Origin: Ascocoryne sarcoides NRRL 50072
Taxonomy: Eukaryota > Ascomycota > Leotiomycetes > Helotiales > Gelatinodiscaceae
DNA: 64,000 nt
Assembly: GCA_000328965.1 (NCBI GenBank)
Contig: KB205947.1
Span: forward strand, 1,012,377-1,076,376
Direction of reading: 5' to 3'
Part shown: positions 34,374 through 47,259 of the stretch, piece by piece
Numbering within the stretch: position 1 is the first letter of the stretch
Layout: each line of letters opens with the position of its first letter
The notes under the pieces: model-generated
What the model saw: the letters and a program-made list of their open reading frames with translations, nothing else
Told to the model about the DNA's origin: nothing
The model's database searches: none
Translations under genes and position numbers: made by a program

Positions 34374-35721
34374 AATATTCCAACATCGAGAAAAGAAACA
34401 AGGCTTCAGACGACCAACTTTGTACTACCTAATCGAAACGCTTTCCGTGTTTTACTCGCAGGCGACTCTGTTCCCTCTAGATCATTCCCATTGCCTCGCG
34501 TTGGATAAAGCTTTTGCCATTGCACCAGAACTCACGCCATCCGACAACCATCGAATGTTTTCGCGGGGAGATATTCGTTCTAGTTTGGTGGCGTGGGAGG
34601 TTATAGAAGAACGGCAGTGTTCGAAGGGGACATTAACCCGAGCCGGGAGATATTCGAGGACTTGGACTGAGGAGGCAATCAACAGTTAATACGGTTATAC
34701 AGAGGAATAGCCATAGAGTTAGAGAGAGCTGATACTAAAGACACCTGCTTGGTAGCATGAGCATTAGCTCAAGCGGAGTAATTAAAAACGAAGGTTGACA
34801 TTTTCCAAGTATTCGTCACGCGAACAATTTGTAACTTTTCTGAACATCTAGGAGCTTGTTCTGCTTATTCCTTGCTGAAGTGGGCGTCTTTTTCTATTTG
34901 TCTAAAGTGTTTCAGAAATATTTATGACCACAAATGACCTAGTGTCTAGATGAGAGTTAAAAGACATGCCCACTGAAGACAACTCGCCTTTCTTTCAATG
35001 CCACTTTTGAACGTTCCGGGTGGCGGGCCGAAATCGGCCAAGTGTTATCGGCAATAGAAGCCGAGAGATGGATTTTCAGGAACCGGATACAGCTAGGTGG
35101 TTCTTTGGGACGACTGTAGGAGTAACGGGGGTGAAAATTTACAAGTAAACCGCTAAGCCACTGTTCAAACCAAATAGCTGTGGATGGAATTTGATACCCA
35201 AGTTACTTCTTCTAGAAAGTTAAGATAGATAGAGGGGAGCTAAAGATACAATACTTAGCAGTGTCATTGTTCTAAGCGGTCATCGCTCTTGGTGGGCACG
35301 GACCAAATCGACGACTTATTGTGTTGTCCTTCCTATTGTTCCAATACGCTATCCTCTATGGTAATTATTTTCCGATATTAGGTGCACGGAGTACGATTCA
35401 ACGCTAATAGAAAGCGCCTGAGCATGTGCATAGCCTCGCATTCTTACCTGTCAAGCTTTTTCAAATCGATCAACCTCGGATGCCTATGACCGAAGCTCCA
35501 ACATACTCAAAGTCAATCATCTGCAACATCAACGTTAGATCGGTGGATTGACAATCAGAGTCGCTTTTCAAGCTTCATATCAACACTTCCTTGTACGTTG
35601 GTCACCTATCTACTCCCCTTAGACTTATCCATTTGACTAACTAGTCTCTAGTCCCGCATCATCTCGCTTGCCTAAGCTCCTATCCTCAACACTCAACAAT
35701 CTACCTCAGAAATCGAACAAC
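34374..35721. other. Intergenic, no gene seen
   Basis: Plus frames around 34270-34689 overlap the last exon in another frame and lack support. The final 150 bases are a C/A-rich leader for the next gene. Confidence 0.45.
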
Positions 35722-35934
35722 ATGTGCACAAACGTCTACACCGTGTATGAATGCGGATGCAAGGTCTTGCGCGAATTCAAGCAGTGCGATGAATTGTACG
35801 AACAACAACTTTCTGTACAGTGCGACATCGCAAGCAGGGAGGAAGTCCGAAGCCGCTGCTATTGTCCTGGCCACCTACCCAAAAAAGGCAAGGCACTTTG
35901 GATATATAAGATTGCTACACGCCACGTACGATGA
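35722..35934 (+). CDS. Cys-rich 70-residue protein, unknown
   Basis: A single exon with a good ATG context (ACAACATGTG). Cysteines are at 2, 11, 13, 22, 34, 46 and 48, with H51: C11-G-C13 pairs with C46-Y-C48-P-G-H, a spacing that could bind zinc. There is no signal peptide. The N-terminal block (MCTNVYTVYECGCKVLREFKQC) looks constrained while the last 15 residues (ALWIYKIATRHVR) look random, so an intron after HLPKKGK and a different C-terminus are possible. I have an impression of similar short proteins in other fungi but know no function. Confidence 0.6.
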   Translation: MCTNVYTVYECGCKVLREFKQCDELYEQQLSVQCDIASREEVRSRCYCPGHLPKKGKALWIYKIATRHVR

Positions 35935-36276
35935 CCAAAACGAGTCTGAGTTTACAATAGCCGAGGACATTCCGTCGTCGGGTAAGTGAAGAAACCTGTG
36001 TATTGAACCCAGGCTAGCTACTAGATTGGTCGGCTAATCGGTAATGGATAGGCTAGGCGCTCGGTTGAGGATATCGGTTTAGTTCGGTCGGTCAGGGAGT
36101 GGCATACTTTACTCATCATGGTTGTTATCTACCTCATTCACTCGGTCACATCACAAACCAGCAATTCCATATTGTATAAGTAGCCATAATTAAATTAGGG
36201 TTACTTCCAAAAGCCCTTTTCCCACATCGATATCACCATAGTTCTCAAGCGTCGATTCCTTTCCCCCTACCAACTT
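35935..36276. other. Intergenic between convergent genes
   Basis: 342 bp holding the 3' flanks of the Cys-rich gene and of the nicotianamine synthase-like gene. Nothing else seen. Confidence 0.5.
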
Positions 36277-37458
36277 TCACCTTTGACCTTTTCTTGCACT
36301 ACCACCCCTCCCCACCACCCTCCCGACAACCACAGAATTGAAAACACTCCCATATGGATGAACTGTTAAACCCACTTCCAACCCTCCCCTCCTTACGCTT
36401 TCCGCTGCTACATTGAAAACCGGATACATCAATCCTCTCAATCCTCGAGCACTCCTTACTACCACGATCGCGCCCTCTCTCATCCGCCCTAGCACATCTA
36501 CCAAAATTCTCTCCTTCTCCTCCACAGTACGGCCAACTAACGCTGCCAGATACACGACATCGAACTCTCTCAGTTCTAACGCTGGGCTAGAGTCGGAAAT
36601 TGTGCCCACTTCCTGTTGCAAGAATCTCATCCCCTTTGAAGAACCCCCCAGACCTGCGCACAGTTTTATCGACTGCTGCAATGCCATTGGGCAGCCATCA
36701 ATATTTAGCACCTCAATATCACCTACTTGCTCGTTCTCTCCTGCGCTACCTGAACCAGCACAAATTCTCAGCTCTCTCAGCAAACATAGGCTCGTTAACG
36801 GCAGCGGTCCCGACCCAATGAATGCAATCTTCCGAACCGGTTTTGAATCAACCACCTGAATAGCGGCGAGCTCCATCTTGGTCAAATCGATATAATTCCG
36901 AAAATAAGGGAATTGCTGCAGCCGTTGGAAAACTGCTTGATGTCAGTAATAAGCCCTACTACCTCAACACCGAACTTCTCGTTTGGTAATTTCCATACCT
37001 AAAGACTGATTAGTATTGTTGTTACCAGAAATCAACTCGGCGGTGGCTTAATAAATCTCACCCTCGTCTTCGCCTCCAACTCCCACAACCCTCTCCGCCC
37101 AATCTGTCTCCAACAACCCCTCACCAGCCCCACAAATTCTCCTCAAGTCCAGCATCACACTCCTGATTCTCTCATCCCCAAGGACCGCTTGCTCAACTGC
37201 TCGTTGCCTTGTTTGTACACAAATCCCTACCAGCTCGCTGAATAACGAGTTTACTTGCACACATGGCCCCAAACCCTCACTTTTCTCTCTCGCCGTCAAT
37301 GCTCCATATATCTGGAGGATCCGTTCCGTGATACATGTTGCCTCAAGTGTATCTCGTGTTGTGTTTTCGGGACCTTTTTCCTCTGGTATAGGCGCGCTCT
37401 TGAAAGATACCGAATTGGTTTCTATGAAGAAAGCAAATGAGCGGAGTAACTTCAACAT
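36277..37458 (-). CDS. Nicotianamine synthase-like enzyme, 350 aa
   Basis: Exons 37458-37062 and 36932-36277 join across a 129-nt intron (donor GTGAGA, CTGAC branch, acceptor AGCAG), giving 350 residues. The junction restores the family block FQRLQQFPYFRNYIDLTKMEL. Other conserved features are INSLFSELVG-like sequence (here VNSLFSELVGIC), IAFIGSGPLPLTSL for S-adenosylmethionine binding, VLNIDGCPMA, FDVVYLAALVG and the C-terminal TVHPYGSVFNSVVV. Nicotianamine synthases condense aminocarboxypropyl groups of SAM into a metal-chelating product; the chain length made by fungal members cannot be read from sequence. The start is uncertain: an in-frame ATG at 37551 exists, but the extra 31 residues look non-coding. 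Confidence 0.88.
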
Positions 37459-39859
37459 CTTGAGTTGTGTATGCCACAAAGGGAAGAAACGAAAAACTGT
37501 CAAGGATATTTTGAATCCGAGGTGGAATCGAAGTCGGAGAAAGAAAGACAAATCTCGGTGGAAGGGCTGGAGAAAGCTTATTCACCAGTGCAAATCCAAA
37601 CCCTACTTAAGCTCCGGTCACAGTCTGAATCATGCCAGTCATAGTAAGCTATCCTTCTAAACCGGAATACTGCATATGCAAGAACAAGGAATATTTTCAG
37701 CCAAAACCTCTAGAATTTGTATGTTCACCCGATTTAGCCGCTCGAGGTGAGGAGGACCTGATTATAGCTCTGGTGGACGTTCTCCATGACTCTTTCTCTA
37801 ACAGAAACACAATGCTTCAAGTAGCTTCGATACGACAAAACCAAAGTCTTGGGACAGGATGGGAAAGAGCAGGAAGTTATCTGTAAGTGCATTGTGTCAT
37901 CAAGGTATCACAACTTCAAAATTCGGAATCTCGCAAAGTATCCATCAAGGTTTGTGGCGCCCATCAAGGTATACTGCTATGCTATAAAGGTTAGCCTAAG
38001 CGAGAGATATTCAGACCGATACGAAGACCCTTAATGCAAGAAAGGCCAATCTAAAAGCATGTGTTTGTCATTTCATATTCCAAATTGCAGGTAGTCATTG
38101 TACCTACGTCATGCAAACCTCCTAGTAATCGAATTAATCATCTTCCAGACCCTTTTACACCTCCCGCGCTTATTTCGAGACGTTGATGGTCCTATCTTCC
38201 CAAGACGATACCTTGATAACACCCGTCCTCCTGATATATCAAAAGGACTCTGCTGCTCCAGCAACATCACTTGAACCCTTCATCTTCATCATCCAGTACC
38301 TGGGAATATGCTCAACCAATTCCCCTCAACCTCCGATTCGAACCGAGCTTCCTCCATTTCAGAAGTTGCTCTCCCAATCTTCATCGACCCCGCGAGAAGC
38401 GAATGCTGAATCGAAACGCAAAGTTGAAGTCTGATATTTGTTGGGTTAGCGGATGTTTGTGAGCTGTGAACATAGAGGTGGGTGGAAGCAAAGAAGTTAC
38501 ATGTTACAATGCCTAGCGTATAGCATCAAAGAAGCCTACCAGCTAGCTGGGTATTGAACACAGATATAGTGTACGCTTCTGGCAACCATGCGGCCACAGA
38601 GCAAGGCAGATAGGCAAATGATATATAATGTAACATACGACTAGATAGCAGCATTGAGCAACGATTTAGGACAGAGAAAGGGAAAGAGACCATATGCTGC
38701 AAAGTTCACGATAAACTTATAAATAGAAACAGAAAATAATCTAGAGTGGTGAACAGCGAACTGATACTCCGCTTGGGGAACATGATTGAACCACTCAACG
38801 AGGTTCCGATATGAGATCGCGAAGACATAGCTCAATATCAAAAACTCAACCTCTTTAGGCCCCCTGACTACTAGCCCCCCTCTCTAAGACAACTGAACCT
38901 TAATCGAATCACACCTTGCTCTTTTGTTTACATGTGTGTAGGGGGAGTACTCTGTATGCCTCGAGGCTTTGAATTTTAACGACTCGTCTCACACTCAAAA
39001 TCCGCCACAAAGAAACTACGCAACTCAACACCACTCATGTCATCATATATTGTCATTAGCTTAGTCCTCGCATCCATCACAAGTAGCCCCAACTCATCTG
39101 AACGCCAAGCAGCCGTGCCATAATGCCTCTTTTGTCGCCTCACTCTCCCCATCCCCTCCACCTTGGTCATTTATTTCAGCGCTTGCCTGCTTTCTTCCTC
39201 CCTCCCATCCATCCATCAATCCACTCACCTATCTCATGCTCTACAGAAGGAAGCCACCCAATAAGCGACCGTCTCGTCGTCAAAGTTAAAAAGAGAAATC
39301 GGAAAACCGCTGGAAAATAGTATGCTTTATACGTCATACAGAATACTCCACCATATCATCCCACACTTCTTTCCCTCCCTCATTCCTCCCAACCTTCCAT
39401 CCGCGATCAGTAAAAGCCAACTTTTTGGACATTCCATCATCAAGAAAGATGAATGGCACCACCATCTATTGGTGCATCCACAATTCCATCCTCGCTGCTA
39501 AGATTTCGAGAACCTATTCCTCCTCCCGAAACAAACCCCCTTAAGCTTTTCATAGACCCCACACTCCCCGATCGCTTGCGAGGGCGTGCTCGTTGATGCC
39601 CATGACTCCCGCCGCCGAAAGGGCTTAGACTCTTGGATTTCTGTTCGAAAAAAGTGGTGCCGTTAATGAATCGTTCCCCAACGACCTTGACTGCGTGACG
39701 CCCGTGAAGAACAAAAAAACATAGATGGATGGTGCAAGAGAAGAGGTAAGAAAAGAAGTATATATGCGCGAGCCAACATTTCTATCCAGTGAAACAAAAA
39801 CCTTCACAACACTTTGGCCCCCAAAGGCAGAATAAAGCGGCATAGTGCAAGGGTGCAAA
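37459..39859. other. Intergenic 2.4 kb, weak frames only
   Basis: Frames at 37632-37886 (+), 38183-38434 (+) and 38976-39170 (-) are the best but lack domains. The last one (GLLVMDARTKLMTIYDDMSG) looks the most protein-like and might be a terminal exon. The right end is the 3' flank of the PP2A gene. Confidence 0.4.
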
Positions 39860-42127
39860 TCATCGCTGGCTTCTGGAGGACCCTACCGAATTTTGACGAT
39901 CGTGAGCCGGTCTGCGCTCCCGCTTGTCACCATCTTGCAGTTTCAATGAATTGAGTCGCTTTTGGTTGTCCTCTGTAACAGGGTCGAGTTCATCTAGCTT
40001 CTTGGTTCGAGATGGGATGGCACCGGTGGCATGGACAACACCATTGGTATGCTTGGCTTGCTCTGAGAGAGCCTTCCACTTGTTTTCCCTAGCCGTCTCG
40101 CGAGCCTCGGCATTATTCTGATGTTCGGTGTACTCATGAGAACAATCATCGAAAAGTTGTGGGTTTATCTCCATGAAGAGCTTCATCGCATTGTAGACCA
40201 TACCATGAATAGTGCTTGGAAGATTAGCCGCGTGTAAGGTACATCAGAAGAGCAACTTACCGGTTCCAGTGGCCCTTTGAGTTCTCGTACAGTGGCGCAA
40301 ACATGATTGGAAGAATTATTTCAACGTTATCACTAACTAAGTTGCAAAAGTATTCGTTGTTCCAGAAGTAGAGAGCACGCTCAGCGACTTGGAAATGTGG
40401 GCTAGCAACGGACTTGGCGAGTTGATGGAAGAGAGGTTCTTGAACCTTGGCAAATTCTGCAGGGTCCATGACTTCGAAGATATCTTCAACTTCGTTCAAG
40501 AACATCACCTCTTTCGTACTATTCGTCTTAGGCCAGTAGCGTAATAAGCCAAGTACGACCTGCATCTCGTTAGCCTCATTCGTTATCTTTAGTAGACGAA
40601 CACTTGAACAAACCTCTTCTGTCAGTGCTGCATCCTTCTCGAGGAATTGTACAATGCAGTACGCCAATTGAGGATGATACATGCTGAGACCTTTCGGCTT
40701 ATGCATCGGAATCAAGACCCTTGTCAGGAAGAGCTTGTGTTCCTCCTTTAGCGGAAGGGCAAACCCGTTGATGATGGAACCGAGAATCTCCAACAGCTCT
40801 GCAATGCCATTGAATCGCTCCGTTTCATAAACGAATTGGAAGAAAACATTATTAATGGATTTTCGAATAAAAGAACGGAGATTGAGGAATTTGCCGTATA
40901 TCCTATGTAGAGTAGTCTTCAAAAAGTCGCGTTCCCGGGGGTCTTCGGAATCGAACAACTCGAGAAGCTGCAGAACAAAACTGTGGTCAATGTATGCCTT
41001 GGCAATATTGGTGTTGAAGTCTTGGCTCTCGATAAACCTCAAGAAGAACTCGTAGACGACTTGGATATGGGGCCATGCGACCTCGAGAACAGGTTCATCC
41101 TCTTCGGGATCGAATGCCTCTCCTTGGGGATTCATCGGTGGGGGAATTGGCCGGAAGAGGTTTTTGTTGAACATGTCGACAACCCGAGGATACATTGCTT
41201 CGGTGATGACTTGTCTGTTGTTTGCAACATAGTCCAACAACTCGTGGAGCGCTAGTCGCTTGATCTCCTTCGACTTCATGTCTCCCGCCGCATCGTTGAA
41301 ATCAAAAATGACATTGCATTGATCGATCTTCTGCATGAATAGATCCTGTCGGCGATTAGGAGGCACCTCGTGAAAACCGGGCAGCTTCTCGAGTTCTCGT
41401 TGTGGTGAAATGTCGAACCTTGACGAATGTTGTCTTTTTGGCGTTCTGATGCCCTCGGGGACATCTTTTGGTGTTGTTTGTAGACGATCGAACATAAGGG
41501 ACTTTTGACCGGCCTTAGGTGGAGCAAGATCATGCGGCATGGTCTCTGCAGCACCCGGAGGTGGAATGTGCTGTAAGATTGGGTCAGAAGCAAGTTAAGT
41601 GTGTGTGCGCGAGCCATGACTTACAGGAGCGCTTGGGCTAATAATAACACTTGGTGGAAGTTGACCATGACGACTTGGAGTGCCAGGTGCACCAGCACTT
41701 GGTGCGCCAGCTCCGACGCTGGTAAATCGGTCTGGTGCCGCTGCGGTAGGATGACCCGGGTTCAACGAACTTATCGCGCCGCCTGGAGGCTGTAGGGCAG
41801 AGCCAGCAGCAGCATTGGATGAACCGCCGTCGTTAGGCAACGGGAGAGCCTTGTTGCGGGGATCTACCAACGCACTTGTTGATGAAGAGGGGGTCGCGAC
41901 CGGGGATTGGGCTGCTTCTCTCGACGAACCTGCAGGCGATGAAGTTCCGTCTTTCGGCTCCTTGTTCTTAGATTTGGATGACTTATTTGGGTCTTTGGCG
42001 CGCGAGAGCTGCTCATGCTGAATGTGTTAGCAGCTGTATCAGAGTCGTCATCGCCCACTGGGGAGGATGGTTGTGGAGGGCAGAATTTGGAATAGCTACT
42101 CACAACCCTCTGCCGGAAACCCTTCAT
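39860..42127 (-). CDS. PP2A regulatory subunit B56 (B') family, 675 aa
   Basis: Five exons: 42127-42104, 42017-41625, 41570-40614, 40559-40261, 40214-39860, giving 675 residues. Exon 1 encodes only MKGFRQRV, followed by the basic HEQLSRAKDPNKSSK segment. Residues about 30-180 are a disordered Ala/Pro/Ser-rich arm. The B56 HEAT-like core follows: QKIDQCNVIFDFND, KRLALHELLDYVAN, FLRFIESQDFNTNIAKAYID, RDFLKTTLHRIYGKF, MHKPKGLSMYHPQLAYC, LLRYWPKTNSTKEVMFLNE and FHQLAKSVASPHFQVAERAL. The subunit targets the PP2A catalytic dimer to substrates (yeast Rts1, fission yeast Par1). The third intron (40613-40560) is 54 nt, in frame and stop-free, so unsplicing would insert 18 residues. It shares a long divergent promoter with the TFIIIC gene. 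Confidence 0.95.
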
Positions 42128-43203
42128 CTTTTCTCGAAGTATGGTTGAGAGAGTGGTAGGAGTGGAGCCCGACAGGCAAAACAGGAGATGCTGCTTGGGA
42201 AGCGTCAGCAATCATGTACTCCAGGTCCTTGCTGCGAGAGAGTCCCGAGATGTTCCCAAATGACGGAGACCAACCTCAAACGAATCGAACCAAATAAGAG
42301 TAATTAATATCGGCCGATAGAATAGCCGAGCCGGCGCTAAAAACCGAGCTTCCAGACTCCAGACTCGAGTTACTCTGACGCGCAGCGATGCAAGCTTGTT
42401 GATCCGTGTTCAGCGCTCTATCCAGCTCCACAGCGTTGTGTAGACTCGAGCTCCAAACCGGGCAGGGCGGTAGCAAGATTCGTTGCGCAGACAGTCTGCG
42501 GAATTAATGGTATGAAGACGCTTCGATTGATGTGATCGCACGCCAGGGACGGTCGGCGGTGTTCGTGGTGGGTTCGCCTTGTCTCGAGGTTATCAATTTA
42601 AGCGGAGCACTAGGAGCTCTAAGAAGTGAAGGGTCAGCACGAGTCCATATCAACGGCGTCAAGAGGGTGAACTCGTCCCCACCACGATCCATGGATGACC
42701 GACCTCTTTCTCTCCAACACGCCTACGAGCCTGTGCGGATGCGGCGACACGGTAGAGCTGGCGCCCAGCGGTGAATCTGCCTCCTATCCCGTCACCCTGT
42801 CCGTCGCCCTGACCTTGGGAAATATCTGTCGATCGAAAGCCCACGCGTCCGGCGTACGTGAAAACTCCAGGAGCGGACTGAGAGAGCGGCGAGCGAAGAA
42901 TTCGAGGGTTATCGAGCATTCAATCGATCTTGGTTCATGGCACAACGTCTGGGCTGGAGCTCGACGACCTTCGGTTGTTCCCCTCCACGAGGTGCGACTA
43001 TTTTAGGGTCTAGGACCAGTTGGGCTTAGTGTTGAAGAGCAGACTTGGAAAGAAGAGGTCCGAGGCGATTGGGTCGATGCGAATTAGCTCCCGCCATAGG
43101 ACAAAAAGGGTCATCGAAAATACTCGGAGAACATATATTGATATATGTATTTATATATATATACATATATATACACCATTCTACTCCCATCGCAACCGTC
43201 CTA
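42128..43203. promoter_or_regulatory. Divergent promoter region, PP2A B56 / TFIIIC tau95
   Basis: 1.08 kb separates the two start codons. Several open frames on both strands (42532-43006 and others) overlap each other and have Arg-rich random composition. An A/T microsatellite lies near the TFIIIC start. Confidence 0.45.
43133..43174. repeat. TA-rich microsatellite
   Basis: Imperfect (AT)n tract with G and C interruptions, 30-70 bp before the TFIIIC start codon, probably in its core promoter or leader. Confidence 0.8.
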
Positions 43204-46056
43204 ATGCCTCGGTGGCCCGCCAGGCCGCCGCCGCCTCCTTCGCCTCTCTCTCCAACCCTATCAATACCAGCAGAACCAACAAAACGCGGGAGAACTTCGG
43301 CGCCGATATATCATGTCGAACCCCGTCAAATCGTGGCCGTGGAACATCCCATGATAGTCCAGAATATCGATAATGCATTCAAGACGTTTGGGAGGAACAA
43401 GGCTTTTGAACGGGTAAGTGCTGGCGTTGGTTATTTCCCCTTGGTTGAGGCCGGCAAGACGCGAGCAGGTTGATCCTCGACGTCCCGTGATCTCTCGTGA
43501 AAGCCATGATGGAGGATGAGGTCCGGGTTGTCATGAATATGAGAGGATGATAGGCTTGGTTTGCAAGTCCGTTTCGAGCGGAGGCTAACGATCTCTAGAT
43601 TCTTGATTCGGGCAACCCGGAAGAATGTGTTCCCCTCTACCTCCGCTACAATGACCCCATGTGTGTACCGATTCTGTCACACAACACCCCTACCAACAAC
43701 GTTCTTCTCAAAATCACAGTACCCAAGCGGACGGGGAGGAGGCGAAAGCGTGGTTCTCATGCCCCGTTCGTCGACGATCCTGATGCAGCCCCCAAACCCC
43801 AGCCGAAAATCCCCGAGCCTTATGCGGACAGGACCAACCTTTTCTCATATTCAAGGCTCGACGATGCTGCTCAGATCCGCCGTGCTCTCCAAGACAACCC
43901 CGAGACGGCCAGGGTCGAAGGCGTAGGGGAGATCAGACAAACGCATAGATATAGAGGTAAGCCTCCAAATTGGATATTTGAATTGCTCGCTAAATCATCA
44001 CCAGGTATCTCCGACTTCCACCACTCAACTAGCAAGACAGAATTCTTCCCTAGATTCCAAGAGAGTATCCTTCCAGCTAAGCGTAAGTTCCTATCCCTTC
44101 CACGAGGCAAGGAGCCTTTTGCTAACCGCCTTACCAGTCACGACGATCAAGAACTTCAAACTTGATCCCGCCACTGGCTGGCAGCGAAATGAACAAATCC
44201 TCCCCCCTCCTCTAATGACTAACCACACTCTCCCATTCAACTGGGCCTGGAAGCAAAACCCCAACGTCGGTGAAACCCTTGACCCCGAAACCAAGTCAAG
44301 AATTCTAGTCAACCGCTCCAAGCCTAAACGCATCCACCTTCTCTACCTTTCCCACGAAGTCCGCGCTATCCCCTCGGCTCCGCCCTCGTCTCTGCCTACT
44401 CCGCATCATCCTGACCTCATCCAACTCATCGAAGAATTGAAATTTGCCCTGGAAGAACGGCCCATCTGGACTCGGAGGGCCTTAGCAAATCGTGTTGGAA
44501 ATTCAGATGTACTGTATATGATCAAACGTGCCCTCCAATACGTCGGGTACCAATTCAAAGGCGGCCCCTGGCGAGATGCTATCATCAAATACGGCATTGA
44601 CCCCCGTTCATCCCCTTTATACCGTCAATACCAAACCTTCTTTTTCAAGCTCTACGAGGAGGAAGAGAAGTCGGCGAATAACCAGTGGCACGATATCCGT
44701 ACCACGTTCAACCACACCAAACGTTCGGGTAAGAAACAAGATGTGCATACGCATATCTTTGATGGGAAGAGTGTTACCTTGGATGGAAAGGTGTGGCAAG
44801 CATGCGATATTACGGATCCTTTACTTCGTCGTCTTATTGATCAAGCTCCTTACCCCGACCATTGCGAAAGGGCAGCGGACGGCTGGTTCTGCAATGGCAC
44901 AGCTGCGAAAATCAAGGCTATCATGAAAGTCAAACTCGTTGGAATTCGCATCGGTTGTCTCCCCCCCGATGCAGACTTTGCAGTGTCACTAGCCGAACCA
45001 GATATTATCAAAGGTAAAACAAGTCGCGATATCCAAGTCCCAGTTCCCGATATCAGGTTGTCGGAGGAGGAGTTGAATAAGCTTAAGGAGAGGGGGGTGA
45101 TTCCTAGCGACCGCATGAGCGGGATTAGGAAGCTGGAACAGGGGGTGAGGATTAGGAGCGAGAGGATTCGACCGTTTGTAAACGGGGATAAACCTAAAGT
45201 GGTAGAGGGGATGCGGAAGAGGAAGAAGACGGAAGAGGACAGGGACAAGGACAGGAGGGAGGGTGGTGGATTGGGTGCGGGAGATGGGAGGAGGGTAAGG
45301 AGCAAAATGGCGATAGTAGAGGGAGCGGAGGGGAGTACCGGAGGTAGGGGGAATAATTATACGTCAAGATCAAGTACGCCAACGACCAGCCAGCCGGCCC
45401 TTGCACCTAGACCTCAAGCTGTATCAAGACAACCAAGTCTTGCTCCCAGACCTCCGGCTTACTCAAGACAACAAAGCCTCGCACCAAGACCTCTCGCGCC
45501 AAGACCAGTCGGAATAGAGCATCTGCCTACACTGGCTCCTCGGCCTCCTCTGCAGAATATTGCTCCTAGGCCGCCGGGAATGGAACGCCATCAAAGCATT
45601 GCTCCTCGGCCACCTGGAGTGTCCATGGATTATCGCCAACACACACCAGGGTTAGCTCGCTCCCAAACGCCATCTTTCAACCAAAGCCAGCCACGGCCGA
45701 GAGCTCAATCAAGCCGAGCACCAACCCCATCAATAAGCCAACGCCGAAACTCATCAACACCATCAAGTCGCCCCCAGACCCCTTCCATAAGCCATCTTCA
45801 GGTCGATACGAAACTCGACGGCGGGATTTTGAAGTCGATTGAGAGGGAAATGGGAGGTGACGAGGAGACGGAGGAGGAGAGTATAGGATTCTCAGATGTG
45901 TATGCGGATGAGGAGAGTGGGGATGATATTGAAGCGGAAGATGATCCCGAAGATGATCCGTTTGCATTTGAAGAGGTGGAGGATCTAGGGGAAGACGAGG
46001 ATGGGGAGGGGGAAGATGGAGAGGATGAAGAGGATGGCTTTGAGGGGGATGCTTGA
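43204..46056 (+). CDS. TFIIIC subunit tau95 (Tfc1/Sfc1, GTF3C5), 854 aa
   Basis: Exons 43204-43413, 43599-43956, 44005-44082 and 44138-46056 encode 854 residues. Conserved blocks include VEHPMIVQNIDNAFKTFG, GNPEECVPLYLRYNDPM and NNVLLKITVPKRTGRRRK at the N-terminus (the half that pairs with the tau55 partner), then PIWTRRALANRV, VGYQFKGGPWRDAIIKYGIDPR and FNHTKRS further on. TFIIIC binds the A and B boxes of tRNA genes to recruit TFIIIB and RNA polymerase III. The C-terminal third is unusual: Lys/Arg-rich, then many LAPRPP-type repeats (about residues 485-560), a Ser/Pro-rich stretch, and a final strongly acidic tail (Glu/Asp), as in other tau95 proteins. Confidence 0.93.
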
Positions 46057-47259
46057 AGAGTTATCAAGGGTTCCTAAGACGCCCAGCGTGGTCTAAGATG
46101 GACGACCTACAGCTGGGACTGAGCCAAGTTGGTATTGCATGTGCATATGCAAAGCGCATAATCAACCACGAAACATATCCTCCGCATATCCGAGCCAGGT
46201 TCCGCTTCTGCACAAGCTTGGTGGCTATTTTCGGCTTCAGGCATGACTTCTCAAGCTCGCGAGGCATGTGAGAGGAAACAAGTTGAATGTATGAGTAGCT
46301 AAAACACGTAATTAATATGGTGGATATTAGAACTGGTGGATGGTTGGCCACCATAAATTTATATACCTAATCTTGAAGCGTATTTGATAAAACCCTGCTC
46401 TTTGATTTCCCTTTTTCTTTTGCCGCTTGCTGGCCCTTATGTTCATCTTTCGATAAAGGACTTTGTTCTGTACTCGGATTATCTGAAGGTGGCCACTTAA
46501 ATCCTATAAGCCTAGAGCGAAAATCACCCACTTACGGTGCGGGTGTTTATAAACTTTTGTCTTATTCAAGCGTTCGATTCATAACTAAATATAAAAGTAT
46601 ATAAGGCATTTATTATATATCTGTACTGATGCACCCTGTCTATCAATCGTAGAGCCGAGATAATATACTATAAGTCTTCTGTAAGAACCTCAAACCATTG
46701 CATTTATTTCTACTTGTTATTGAACTCTGCACTGAATTATTCGATTGCCAAATTGCCTTACCGTAGCTGGTGCGCATTCCTCTGTGATGGTCCGGCTGTT
46801 CCGTCGCGCCGAAACGAGACCCGCTTTTCTGTTCGTTCAACCTCTTAGCCACATCGTCACGATGTTTACTTCTCACAACATCACGGATACCATCTCATGG
46901 GATATCGCTTACATTTGAAAATCAATATCCCATTGAATTACAGATTCTCATGGCACCAGTCCGGAGCTGTTGATCTCATACTGCGCCATTAGGGTTAAGC
47001 ACACGTTGTGCAGAAATCCCTCAATCATCGGAACTCGTGGACCTAAGAGCTGCTTACATCTAAGGGAGGAGGGGCAAGAGGTAGAAATACAAGCCGATCT
47101 ATCTCTCTAGATTAGTTTACTGTCGTCATACTACAGCTCCACAGCGTAATAGATGGGTAGCTACCTACGCTACTTCGGCAACTTTGTCACGAAACATTCA
47201 GCTGTTATACGGCCTCCAAAATTAATCATACTCTAAATTCTCTATTTTCGCATCTCAGG
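46057..47259. other. Intergenic, no gene seen
   Basis: About 1.2 kb. The stretch 46540-46640 is AT-rich. Frames of up to 96 codons (46064-46354 -, 46643-46876 -) have no motif. Confidence 0.45.

Noticed and set aside
36933..37061. Extra small exon inside the nicotianamine synthase intron (VWKLPNEKF)
   Set aside because: It would require a 38-nt second intron; a single 129-nt intron restores the conserved block directly.
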